From an uncultured Lachnospiraceae bacterium (lineage in GTDB: Bacteria > Bacillota > Clostridia > Lachnospirales > Lachnospiraceae), in assembly GCA_948688495.1 (NCBI GenBank), contig CAPQSW010000012.1, forward strand, positions 1 through 64,000: a stretch of 64,000 nucleotides of DNA, given 5' to 3'. The translations under genes were made by a program, and so were the position numbers. The notes under the pieces were generated by a model. It saw only the letters and a list, made by a program, of their open reading frames with translations. It was not told the origin of the DNA and ran no database searches. Positions 17,742-26,900 of the stretch are shown piece after piece (the first letter of the stretch is position 1; each line of letters begins with the position of its first letter).

Positions 17742-18968
17742 CTATTCTGGCAGCTTTGCAAGAACCTCTGGAAAGAGTTCTACACTCCTTCTTAGTATCC
17801 CTTTCATATAGGCAATCGCAATCCCATAGTTGGTCATTGGCACGCCCTGATCCTTGGCACATTTTTGCCTGTATTTCATTTCCCGCTCATTCAGCATACA
17901 GCCGCCACAGTGAATAATCAGCTTATATTGTGATAAATCTTCTGGAAATTCTATACCGGAAGAAAGCCTGATATCAAGCTGTTTTCCGGTATATTCCCTG
18001 AGCCAGCGCGGAATTTTCACAGAACCAATATCATCACACTGACGGTGATGCGTGCAGCCTTCAGAAATCAGAACTTTATCTCCATCCTGCAACGCCTCCA
18101 CTGCCGCCGCTCCCTGCACAGCACTCTCCAAATTTCCTTTATAGCGGGCAAACAAAATAGAAAATGAAGTGAGTGGAATCTCCTTTGGCGTATCCGCGCT
18201 GATTTTCTCGAATACCTGACTGTCTGTAATTACCATCGCCGGTCTTGTGCCCAGACGCATTAGCGTTTCTTTGAGTTCATGTTCCCGGACCACCAAAGAC
18301 ACTGCGCCCGCTTCCAGAATATCACGGATGGTCTGCTGCTGTGGTAAAATCAGCCTTCCCTTTGGCGCCGCCGAATCAATGGGGACCACCAGCACCACAA
18401 AGTCCATAGGTTTGAGCAAATCGGAAACAATCCTCCGCTGCGAGTCCTTCACCACTGCAAGATGTGCAATCCTCTCTTTCAAGTCTGCAATCTGAAACCC
18501 TGTTTTGGCGCTGATTCTTATAGCATTGGGATCATCCATTAAAGCGCTGTCCTTTGGCGTTAAATCTTCCTTTCTTAAATCCTCCTTGTTATATGCTGTT
18601 ATATATGGAATTTTCTTTTCCACAAAAACTTCTACTAATGCCTTTTCTGTTTCCGTCATTCCCACGGCAGCATCCACAACAAGAACTGCTACATCTGTCT
18701 TATTTAAAATCTGCTTTGTCTTTTGTACCCGCAGTTCTCCTAACATCCCGGAGTCATCAATTCCAGGCGTATCTATAATCACTACAGGCCCCATCGGCAG
18801 AAGCTCCATTGCTTTCTGAACAGGATCCGTAGTCGTTCCCTTTACGTCAGATACCACTGCCAGCTCCTGACCTGTCACTGCATTTACAACACTTGATTTT
18901 CCTACATTTCTTCTCCCAAAAAAACCAATATGCACGCGTTCTGCAGAAGGTGCAAGATTTAAACTCAT
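17742..18968 (-). CDS. hydF: [FeFe]-hydrogenase H-cluster maturation GTPase HydF
   Basis: HydF is the GTPase scaffold on which the di-iron subcluster of [FeFe]-hydrogenase is assembled with HydE and HydG. The 408-residue protein has an N-terminal GTPase (GFFGRRNVGKSSVVNA, VKGTTTDPV, VIIDTPGIDD), a middle dimerisation domain and a C-terminal iron-sulfur domain with ISEGCTHHRQCDD and IIHCGGCMLN, the conserved cysteines and histidines. No hydA, hydE or hydG is in the window, so they must lie elsewhere. Start with GGAGGTAATAAA upstream. The TM1266-type regulator gene lies 12 bases before it, supporting a hydrogenase role for the cluster. Confidence 0.97.
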   Translation of the reverse strand: MSLNLAPSAERVHIGFFGRRNVGKSSVVNAVTGQELAVVSDVKGTTTDPVQKAMELLPMGPVVIIDTPGIDDSGMLGELRVQKTKQILNKTDVAVLVVDAAVGMTETEKALVEVFVEKKIPYITAYNKEDLRKEDLTPKDSALMDDPNAIRISAKTGFQIADLKERIAHLAVVKDSQRRIVSDLLKPMDFVVLVVPIDSAAPKGRLILPQQQTIRDILEAGAVSLVVREHELKETLMRLGTRPAMVITDSQVFEKISADTPKEIPLTSFSILFARYKGNLESAVQGAAAVEALQDGDKVLISEGCTHHRQCDDIGSVKIPRWLREYTGKQLDIRLSSGIEFPEDLSQYKLIIHCGGCMLNEREMKYRQKCAKDQGVPMTNYGIAIAYMKGILRRSVELFPEVLAKLPE

Positions 18969-18980
18969 TTTATTACCTCC

Positions 18981-19226
18981 CTATGCTTTGGAATAGGCAG
19001 TCTTACTGCTGATTCCCTGTAAGTTTCCCAATTTCCCGGAAAGCGCACTGATCACGCTCTGAGGAGCGTCCACTGCAATGCTTATAATATTCATATTCTT
19101 CTTTGGATAAGGAATACCCATCCTCCCAACAATATAGCCTCCATATTCATGCAGAATCCTGTTTAACTCCCCAATAGAGGAATCGTTCTCCACGATAATT
19201 CCAATAATTGCCACTCTTGACTCCAT
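18981..19226 (-). CDS. Iron-only hydrogenase system regulator (TM1266 family)
   Basis: An 81-residue ACT-like/NikR-like fold protein: ESRVAIIGIIVENDSS, then LNEILHEYGG-type helix (LNRILHEYGGYIVGRMGIPY) and NIISIAVDAP. This family is repeatedly found with [FeFe]-hydrogenase maturation genes and is thought to be a small regulator; its ligand is unknown. The start at 19226 is preferred because AGAGGA lies 6 bases upstream; an alternative ATG at 19241 overlaps the preceding gene by 4 bases. It is followed by hydF. Confidence 0.88.
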   Translation of the reverse strand: MESRVAIIGIIVENDSSIGELNRILHEYGGYIVGRMGIPYPKKNMNIISIAVDAPQSVISALSGKLGNLQGISSKTAYSKA

Positions 19227-19237
19227 ACAGCTTCCTC

Positions 19238-19468
19238 TCATTCCTCAAACTCTACCGTCACAAAAAAACCCTTGGGTGTCTCCTTGATTTCAACAACTCT
19301 GCCTTCTTTGGATTTGAGTCTCTCGGCAAATGGATAATTGGCCGACATCGCGTATGCCCTGCCCAGGGTATAGTAATAGGAAGTCGGCAACTTCCCCTCC
19401 GACACCGGGAGAATATCTCCTTCTTTGAGAAGACCAGTACGTTCCATCTTAAACTCCATCTGTCGCAT
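19238..19468 (-). CDS. Small protein of unknown function upstream of the hydrogenase regulator
   Basis: A 76-residue protein starting MRQMEFKMERTGLLKEGD with AAGGAGG 7 bases upstream. A longer frame begins at 19558 but its first 30 codons run through a duplicated spacer and look non-coding. Visible features are GDILPVSEGKLPTSYYYTLG, an aromatic stretch, and a C-terminal beta-rich segment ending VTVEFEE. No membrane segment or known motif is present. It lies between trkH and the TM1266-type gene, overlapping the latter's first possible ATG by 4 bases. I do not recognise it; co-transcription suggests a hydrogenase or redox accessory role, but that is inference. Confidence 0.65.
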   Translation of the reverse strand: MRQMEFKMERTGLLKEGDILPVSEGKLPTSYYYTLGRAYAMSANYPFAERLKSKEGRVVEIKETPKGFFVTVEFEE

Positions 19469-19571
19469 TTGCCTTCCTCCTTCCTTCAAGGTAGCGGCAC
19501 GCGTCGCAAAGCGCCACCTGCCATGTCGTCGGAAGGCATCTAAAAAAATGCTTCGCATTTGCCTTCCTCCT
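19463..19571. repeat. 19-bp direct repeats carrying a duplicated ribosome-binding site and start
   Basis: TCGCATTTGCCTTCCTCCT occurs at 19463-19481 and again at 19553-19571, 90 bases apart. On the minus strand each copy is an AGGAGG site plus the ATG and next codon of a potential gene. The 71 bases between them include a partly self-complementary GGTAGCGGC / GCGCCACC segment. The pattern fits a small insertion that duplicated its target. Confidence 0.7.
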
Positions 19572-21010
19572 CAAGACCTTTTCCATGTATAGGGTGTAAA
19601 TAATAAAAGCAGCGGAAACAGCTCCAGCCTTCCGGCAAGCATATCAAACATCAGCACAAATTTGGCAGGCTGGGAATACACGGCAAAATTGGCAGCCGGC
19701 CCCACCTCGTTCAAACCGGGACCTATATTATTTAAAGTCGCCGCCACAGCAGTAAAATTCGTGGTAAAGTCCAGATTGTCCAACGAAATCAAAAGGAGTG
19801 AAAGCCCATATACCACAGCATATGCCATAAAAAATACAGAAATGGAACGTAAAACCTCTTTATTCACCACACGGTTTTCAAATGTCACCTGGCGCACACG
19901 CTTTGGATGAATCAAATGAGAAAGCTCATTCTTAACCATTTTCATCATAATTACCACACGGGATACCTTGATTCCGCCTCCGGTACTTCCCGCACAGGCG
20001 CCCACAAACATTAAAATTACCAATATTGTCTTGGAAAACTCCGGCCATTGATTAAAATCCGTAGTAGAATATCCAGTGGTGGTAATAATCGATGCCACCT
20101 GAAATGCTGCATGATGGAACGCCTCAAACACAGAACGGAAACCATCACAGATATTTACAGTAATAAGCAAAACTGCAGCCAGAATAATTCCCAGGTAATA
20201 CCGCATTTCCTCACATTTAAGGGCCTGCATGGGCTTACGTCCCCAAAACAGATAATACACATTAAAATTAATCCCAAAGAGAATCATAAAAATAGTTATC
20301 ACCGCCTGAGATACAACCGGATAACTGCCGATGCTGCTGTTAAGTATACCAAACCCTCCTGTGCCTGCCGTACCAAAGGATAATGTCATTGCCTCAAATA
20401 CAGACATACCGGTGAACAAAAGAAGTATAATCTGCACAACGGTGAGAAAAATATACATTTCATATAAGATACGGGCGGTATGGCGCACTCTGGGAACCAG
20501 CTTCCCAACTGTTGGTCCCGGGCTTTCTGCCCGCATCAAATGCATATTATACCCGCCAGCCAAAGGCAGAATCGCAAGGATCAGCACCAGCACTCCCATA
20601 CCGCCAATCCAATGCGTAAAACTACGCCAGAATAAATTACATTTTGACAATGCCTCCACATCCGGTAAGATACTGGCCCCTGTGGTCGTAAGACCTGAAA
20701 TTGTCTCAAACAGCGCATCCGTATAGCTGGAAAACTCCCCTGATAAAAATAAGGGCAGCGCTCCCGTGATACTCAAAAGTATCCAGCTCAAAGACACCAC
20801 CACAAACCCTTCTCTTGCATAAAACACCGTGCTCTTAGGCTTCTTTAACTTTCCAAGGCCTCCCAGCAGCAGGCAGGAAACAGCCACTACAACATACGCC
20901 CATCCTTCTCTTTCCCTGCAATAAACAGCTACCACACAGGGCAGCGCTAAAAACAATGCCTGAAACTCCAGAACACGGCAAAGAATATATCTGATAATTG
21001 AGTAATTCAT
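19571..21010 (-). CDS. trkH: Trk/Ktr potassium uptake membrane subunit
   Basis: A 479-residue polytopic membrane protein of the TrkH/KtrB superfamily: four M1-P-M2 repeats with selectivity-filter segments such as SGLTTTGASILP, GTAGTGGFG, IITTTGYSTTD and a final loop. SFTHWIGGMGVLVLILAILP is a typical TrkH stretch. It forms the K+ pore with the cytoplasmic TrkA ring. The stop codon lies in the distal 19-bp repeat copy. It follows trkA by 22 bases, so both are made from one transcript. The ATG has an AAGGAA-type site. Confidence 0.94.
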   Translation of the reverse strand: MNYSIIRYILCRVLEFQALFLALPCVVAVYCREREGWAYVVVAVSCLLLGGLGKLKKPKSTVFYAREGFVVVSLSWILLSITGALPLFLSGEFSSYTDALFETISGLTTTGASILPDVEALSKCNLFWRSFTHWIGGMGVLVLILAILPLAGGYNMHLMRAESPGPTVGKLVPRVRHTARILYEMYIFLTVVQIILLLFTGMSVFEAMTLSFGTAGTGGFGILNSSIGSYPVVSQAVITIFMILFGINFNVYYLFWGRKPMQALKCEEMRYYLGIILAAVLLITVNICDGFRSVFEAFHHAAFQVASIITTTGYSTTDFNQWPEFSKTILVILMFVGACAGSTGGGIKVSRVVIMMKMVKNELSHLIHPKRVRQVTFENRVVNKEVLRSISVFFMAYAVVYGLSLLLISLDNLDFTTNFTAVAATLNNIGPGLNEVGPAANFAVYSQPAKFVLMFDMLAGRLELFPLLLLFTPYTWKRS

Positions 21011-21032
21011 AACGCATTTCCTTCTTCCTTAG

Positions 21033-22388
21033 TTACCGCAAAATATCTTTCAAGTCATGAAATCCCTGATTCGTAGTGACTACCACCACGGTATCCCCTA
21101 GCATAATGGAATCCTGCCCGCCCGGCGTAATGATAATACCTTTGCGGTTGATGCAGGCAATCAGCAGATTATCCTTTAAACGCAGTTCTTTCAGCGGTAC
21201 GCCCACCAAATCTGATTGCTCATTTACACGAAACTCCAATGCTTCCACCTTATTTTCAATCAACCGGTATAGCGTCTCTACATTGCTGCCTATAGAATTC
21301 TGCATAGCACGGACATATTGGAGGATATTCTCTGCCGTAATGTTTTTGGGATAAAGCACGCTCCCCAAATCCAGGCTGTCTATAATTTCATCATAGGCAA
21401 TACGGTGAACCTTCGTAATTGTCTTTGCCTTGGAAACATTTTTGGCAAAAAGGCTGAGCATTATGTTTTCTTCATCCAGGCTTGTCCATGACACAAAAGA
21501 ATGGATTTTGGGCAGCCCCTCTTCATAGAGCAGCTCCCGGTCAGTCCCGTCACCGTGTATAATCAACGCCTGTGGCAAAAGCTCACTGAGTTCATTACAT
21601 CGTTCCTTGTCCTGCTCAATAATCTTTATCTGAATACCCATAGGCAGAAGCTGCTTTGCCAGATAATAGGTAGTCTCTCCTCCTCCTATAATGATACAGC
21701 TCTTGATCCGGTTCGTCGCCATGCCGATCTTACGGAAAAATTCATTGGCATTCCTTGAGGATGCCACAACCGTTATTACATCTTTCTCCTGAAGTTCAAA
21801 GCTTCCGTCTGGGATAAATACCTGTTCCCCCCGCTCCACCGTGCAAATCAGCACATCACATCCCAAACCGCCGGAAATATAAGTAAGGGGACGTCCATGC
21901 AACACGGAACCCTCACCCAGTTTACATTTTAACAGCTCTATCCTCCCCTTCGCAAAGGTATCTACCTTAATCGCAGAGGGGAATTTTAAGAGCCTTGAAA
22001 TCTCGCACGCCGCCGCGTACTCAGGATTGATAACCATAGAAAGCCCAAGCTCCTCCTTAATATACGCAATCTCTTTATTGTATATGGGATTTCTTACTCT
22101 GGCAATGGTATTGCAGCCGCCTGCCTTTTTGGCAATCAGACAGCTAAGCAGATTCAGCTCGTCAGATGCCGTCACTGCAATCATCAAATCTGCATCTTCA
22201 ATTCCTGCCTCGTTCTGGACCGCAAAGCTGGCTCCATTCCCCACAAGCCCCATGACATCAAACTGATTTGCCACTGCCTCTGCCTTATTCCCATCTATGT
22301 CTATGACTGTTATATTATGTCCTTCTTTACTCAATTGCTCCGTCAGGGTGCTTCCTACATTTCCGCACCCCACTATGATAATCTGCAT
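21033..22388 (-). CDS. trkA: Trk potassium transport regulator TrkA
   Basis: A 451-residue peripheral protein with two RCK modules. Module 1 begins MQIIIVGCGNVGSTLTEQL (Rossmann GxGxxG) with VIDIDGNKAEAVANQFD; module 2 begins near residue 228 with SCIIIGGGETTYYLAKQLL. Each is followed by a TrkA-C domain (GRPLTYISGGLGCDVLICTV; GVPLKELRLKDNLLIACI). It gates TrkH in response to NAD(H) or ATP/ADP. It starts 9 bases after the degV stop and precedes trkH, the standard pair. Confidence 0.95.
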   Translation of the reverse strand: MQIIIVGCGNVGSTLTEQLSKEGHNITVIDIDGNKAEAVANQFDVMGLVGNGASFAVQNEAGIEDADLMIAVTASDELNLLSCLIAKKAGGCNTIARVRNPIYNKEIAYIKEELGLSMVINPEYAAACEISRLLKFPSAIKVDTFAKGRIELLKCKLGEGSVLHGRPLTYISGGLGCDVLICTVERGEQVFIPDGSFELQEKDVITVVASSRNANEFFRKIGMATNRIKSCIIIGGGETTYYLAKQLLPMGIQIKIIEQDKERCNELSELLPQALIIHGDGTDRELLYEEGLPKIHSFVSWTSLDEENIMLSLFAKNVSKAKTITKVHRIAYDEIIDSLDLGSVLYPKNITAENILQYVRAMQNSIGSNVETLYRLIENKVEALEFRVNEQSDLVGVPLKELRLKDNLLIACINRKGIIITPGGQDSIMLGDTVVVVTTNQGFHDLKDILR

Positions 22389-22397
22389 GGTATCCTC

Positions 22398-23288
22398 CTA
22401 CTTAAACTTACGAATCAGTCCCAAGCCAATTGGATACGGCCCGGTGTGAACCCCAATCGTTGCTCCGATCTGGTATATGTCAATAGATTCATACCCAGAG
22501 TAAGTCTTTAAAGAAGCAAGAAGTTCATCACGAAAAGAAACTGCCTCCTCATAATCGTAACCATAACCTACCACAATGCGGTAATCATCGGGAGATTCCC
22601 CAATTTTATCAAAATGCTCCCTGGTCTGCTCAATCAGGCGCTTACACGCCTTTTTGCGGCTTCTGCTGATTCCAATGGGAAAAATCTCTCCTTCCCGCAG
22701 CATAATCAATGGCTTAATTCCAAGCGTAGACGCCGCATTTCCCATAACCTTGCCGATCCTGCCGCCATGAATCAGATATTCATAATTTCCCACAGTGAAG
22801 ATAATCCGCCCCGTGACCTTGATACGCTCAACTCCTGCTACCGTTTCCTCAAAGGAGAGCCCCGCCTGCTGCATCTGCACTGCCTCCTCTACTAAAATTC
22901 CCTGAAGCACAGTATTTACCGTAGTATCTATGACCTGGATTTTTACGTCTGGATATTCCTCTTTCAAAGAATCCGCCGCTGTCTTCGCTGAATTATAGGA
23001 ACCGCTGAACTTAACGGTAATACACAGACAGATAATATCCTTCCCCTCTTTTACATAAGGAGTAAATGCTTCCACATAATCCTGTACAGAGGGAAGGGAA
23101 GATTTGGGAAACTGGTCTGGATGATCTACCATCTGCTGGTAAAATTCCCGTACGCCGATTTCCTCTATTTCTTTTTTGTAATTTTCTCCGTCAAAAGTCA
23201 CATAAAAGGGCACCACCTTTATCCCCGCCTTCTGTGGAATTTCCTGCCCCAAATCACAAGAACCGTCTGTAATAATCTGATATGCCAT
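22398..23288 (-). CDS. DegV family lipid-binding protein
   Basis: About 296 residues starting MAYQIITDGSCDLGQE, the typical DegV opening, with TVNTVLQG and GGRIGKVMG later and a C-terminal GATIGVHTGPYPIGLG. DegV proteins bind a fatty acid in a deep pocket; the FakB members deliver exogenous fatty acids to the kinase FakA. Whether this is a FakB cannot be decided, as no fakA is nearby. The start at 23288 is chosen by AAAGGA upstream and by the family N-terminus; the frame extends to 23426 without homologous character. Confidence 0.9.
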   Translation of the reverse strand: MAYQIITDGSCDLGQEIPQKAGIKVVPFYVTFDGENYKKEIEEIGVREFYQQMVDHPDQFPKSSLPSVQDYVEAFTPYVKEGKDIICLCITVKFSGSYNSAKTAADSLKEEYPDVKIQVIDTTVNTVLQGILVEEAVQMQQAGLSFEETVAGVERIKVTGRIIFTVGNYEYLIHGGRIGKVMGNAASTLGIKPLIMLREGEIFPIGISRSRKKACKRLIEQTREHFDKIGESPDDYRIVVGYGYDYEEAVSFRDELLASLKTYSGYESIDIYQIGATIGVHTGPYPIGLGLIRKFK

Positions 23289-23325
23289 GTTCTTTCCTTT
23301 CTCTTTCATGATATTCTGCACAATG

Positions 23326-23802
23326 CTAAAATTCCTCAACCCTGCCGCCCGTAACTGCAAGCAAATCCTGTACGGACAGACACAGGGTAGTTCCAATCCT
23401 TCCTCCGCTGATATAAATTCTCTCAAAGCCGCTGGCAGACTTATGAAGAAACATCGGATACTGCTTCTTCATTCCCAACGGACTGCAGCCTCCCCGGACA
23501 TATCCGGTTACAGCAGTGATGTCTTTTACATGAATCATCTCTATGGATTTCTCACCCGCAACCTTTGCTGCTGTCTTTAGCTGTATTTCCTGCGCAACCG
23601 GAAGCACAAACACATAATACTGCCTGCTCTTTCCCTGAAGCACCAGCGTCTTAAAAGACTGCTCCGGCGGCACTCCGGTCTTTCGTGCTGTCTGAACTCC
23701 ATCAATGAACTCCTCACACTCATATTGAAGTACCTCATACGGTATCTTCTTCTTATCCAAAATCCGCATGGCATTTGTCTTTATTTCCTTTTCCTTCGCC
23801 AT
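23326..23802 (-). CDS. ybaK: YbaK/EbsC-family aminoacyl-tRNA deacylase
   Basis: The 158-residue protein fits the Cys-tRNA(Pro)/YbaK deacylase family: TNAMRILDKKKIPYEVLQY, then the conserved FKTLVLQGKSRQYYVFVLPV, with the lysine expected for catalysis, and YVRGGCSPLGMKKQYPMF. These enzymes hydrolyse mischarged Cys-tRNA(Pro) in trans. It heads the ybaK-degV-trkA-trkH run under a near-consensus promoter, with a structured leader at 23835-23870. The C-terminus ends 37 bases before the degV start. Confidence 0.93.
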   Translation of the reverse strand: MAKEKEIKTNAMRILDKKKIPYEVLQYECEEFIDGVQTARKTGVPPEQSFKTLVLQGKSRQYYVFVLPVAQEIQLKTAAKVAGEKSIEMIHVKDITAVTGYVRGGCSPLGMKKQYPMFLHKSASGFERIYISGGRIGTTLCLSVQDLLAVTGGRVEEF

Positions 23803-23834
23803 CCTTCTCCTTTGCCTTCCTCCTCAATGGCAAA

Positions 23835-23870
23835 ACGGAAGAAATGCTGACTCCTCAGCGTCTCTTCCGT
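23835..23870 (-). terminator. Leader hairpin before ybaK, possible terminator or attenuator
   Basis: On the minus strand ACGGAAGA pairs with TCTTCCGT around an inner GCTGA-GGAG-TCAGC stem, followed by TTTTG. It lies between the strong promoter (23908-23936) and the ybaK start, so it would be in the transcript's leader. It may also stop read-through from the large secreted gene upstream. Confidence 0.5.
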
Positions 23871-23907
23871 CTTAATCATTTCTACTAGTCGTCAGATTCT
23901 AAACAGC

Positions 23908-23936
23908 ATAATAGCACGAAATATAGCTCATGTCAA
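23908..23936 (-). promoter_or_regulatory. Near-consensus sigma-A promoter of the ybaK-trk run
   Basis: TTGACA (23931-23936) and TATTAT (23908-23913) on the minus strand are exactly 17 bases apart. Transcription would begin near 23900, giving a leader of about 100 bases. Confidence 0.8.
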
Positions 23937-23978
23937 CGCTGGATAATACTCTGAATGCTGTCCCTATTTTATGCCTTA

Positions 23979-26900
23979 TTATGTGACTTTTTTCTTCACA
24001 TATTTACTATACTTGCTGTACTTTATCTTCTTTCCTACCTTTGCATAACTGCGGACCCTTACATAATAAGTTTTGCCCTTTTTTAACTTCTTGAGCGTGT
24101 AAGAAGTCTTGGTTGTCTTTACCTTCTTGGCCCCCTTAAAGTTCTTCTTCGTGGAATAAGAAATCTCATATCCCTTTGCACCTGTCTTCTTAATGGACTT
24201 GCTAAGTTTTACCACCAGTTTATTTCCTGCTTTGCTGGTGAGCCTGGATATTTTATTGGTCTGCGGCATAATCGTAAATGTCAGTATTTTCTGCCCATTA
24301 TAACTTCCTTTTCCAGTAATTTTTACAGTTCCCTGCCCGGCTTTTTTATTACTTCCATAAGTAACATCATAATCTTTTCCATTCTGTAATGTTTTTCCAT
24401 TATAGGTCACTGCAACTTTAGGCTTTTGTATCTTTCCATTATAGGTAAGTGTTTTCTTAGAAAGCTTTATTTTCGCAGAGGTAATAGAAATTGGGGTCTT
24501 GTCATCCCCATCCCCCGGTTCTTCGTTTCCTCCAGGATTCCCATTTCCTCCATTTGATTTCTCTTTCCATTTCGCAGTCAGGGTGATATCTGCAGTAATT
24601 GCGGTGTTCTCAAAGTCAAATCTGCTCTCCTCTCCCTCTGCATACCAGTACTCAAATACATATCCAATCTTCTCTGGTACAGTCTTTGGCATGGATACCT
24701 TCTCTCCATCTTTTACCGTTACTGTCCAGTTGTCAGAACCATTATCCGGTTTGAACGTAACAACACGATTTTTTTCCTTATCGTCTCCGCCTCCTTCATC
24801 CGGTTTCTCTTTCCATTTTGCATTCAGGGTGATATCCGCGGTAATTACCGTGTTCTCAAAATCAAACGCATTCTCTGCGCCTTCCTCAAACCACCCCTCA
24901 AAGACATTGCCCACTTTCTCCGGTTCCTGGGGCGCGGAAACTTTTTCTTTTCTCTCAACCGTTATCTGTATATCATCAGATCCATTATCCGATTTGAATG
25001 TAACGATATAGGTTATTTTCTCCAGTGCTTCCAACGCATCATCCAGTGATTTTTCTGCCTCTGCAACTTCCGCCTCCGTCGCGTCTACATCCTGGACAAC
25101 CTGATTAAGCCCTGTAAGAACCGTCTGAAATGATGTCCAGGTTTCCGGTGTATAATCGTCCTCATCCAAGTCTCCTGCAGACGCAATTGCCGCATTCAAT
25201 GCAGTCTTATCGCCGCGCTTTACCAACGCTGTCTGCTTTGCTGTCAGGTTATTCTTTGCCGTATCCACATCCCCTTGTGATACGTCATTGCTGCCTGCTA
25301 CAATTTCTGCCTGTGCCAGAACCGTCTGAAGCGCGCTCCAGCTTGCTGTTGTATAATCTTTCTCTTTTAGCGCTTTTACAGCTTTAATCAGTGCATTCAG
25401 TGAAGTCATATCCCCGCGTTTTACCAACGCGTTCTTCTTTGCCTGCAAATCTGCTGTTGCAGCTTCTACATCGGCTCCACTGGTCGGTCTCGTAAGCTGC
25501 TGTCTTGCCGCAGCCAATGCCTGCTGCAATGCGCTCCAGCTGGACGCGGTATATTCCGCCTCGTTTAATCCTGCTATGGTTATCTCAGCAGAAGACAGGA
25601 CTGCCTGTAAATCCGCAGTATCAATATCAAGTTTTGTAAATACTAAGCATTGGAATACAATTTCCGTATTCTTGCCATTCATTGTAACCGTCGCTGTCAA
25701 CGTGACATCTGCGGGAGGCTCGCTTGCCGCCGGCAATGTCACTTTCCCAGCGTTATCAATGACAGCCGTGTTACTGGACGCCCAGGAAACTGTTGCTGCA
25801 CCGCCAAATGCTGTCCTTGGAAGGGTCAGCGCACCATCCGTAACAGATAGGGAAAGGCTTCCGTCTTCTCCTTTTGTAATGCCAAGATTCAACGCTGTCT
25901 CTAAGTCTTCCACGAATTCTTCCTTGATAGATTCCGTCATGGACCCTGCTGCTTCTTCTCCACCCAGGGCACAGTCATAAATGCGGAGGTCCTTGACAAA
26001 GCCGCTATAGTCAACGTCGTTATTTGTCCAAATAGAATTTCCAATATAAGCAACTGTATTTGTTCCAATATCCGTTAACTTTATCCCTATATCTTTGGTT
26101 CCAATCAAGGTTCCGTTTTTATATAATGTAAAGTTTGTTCCGTCAAATACACAGACAATATATGCCCATTTATTTGCCGGGAAGCTGCATTCCGTATCCT
26201 TAAATCCTCTCTCGTCACGCCAGGTATTTTTTGTTACAACTGCTTTCAGATTACGCTTATTATTTGTATTGATTAACACATATTTATATACGTTTGCTGA
26301 ATTGTCTCCATCCGGTTCTGTTCCAGAACCAAATCCAAATACTGTATTGCTTTTTGTATCATCTGACTTTGTGTCTTTTGCCCAGAAAGAAACTGTCAGT
26401 TGATCTTCTCCATCAAACATTGCCGTCGGAAGCGAAATATAGCTCTGTTTCTTTCCACCGTCTGTAAATGCAGCCCCATTATCTGCGCTGAACGTAACAC
26501 CCGTTGCCACGCCGTCATTGCGGTTCCCGGATACGTCTTTGCTGTCCGCCGTCAATGGATAATGTGCAATGAGATGCCCGTTGGCAAAAGATGTGTCTGC
26601 CGATTCCTTGTCGTTGAAAATTGCTGTCGCCTGTTCAGGCGCAACGGCGCAATCGTATACACGGAAGTCTTTGATATTGCCTTTGAAATCATTATCGCTG
26701 TTATGTGTGTTATGTGCGTAAATTGCATTGCCGATATAGGCGAATGCCACATTGCCCATCTCAGCAAGGGAATAATCTTCCGTTATATCCTTTACCTTAA
26801 CACCGTCTTTGTATAGGGTGAACTTCTTTTCTTCCATTACAATCGTAAGATGACACCAAGTACCTGCAGATGGCGCCGCTGTCTCAATACAGTTGCTGCC

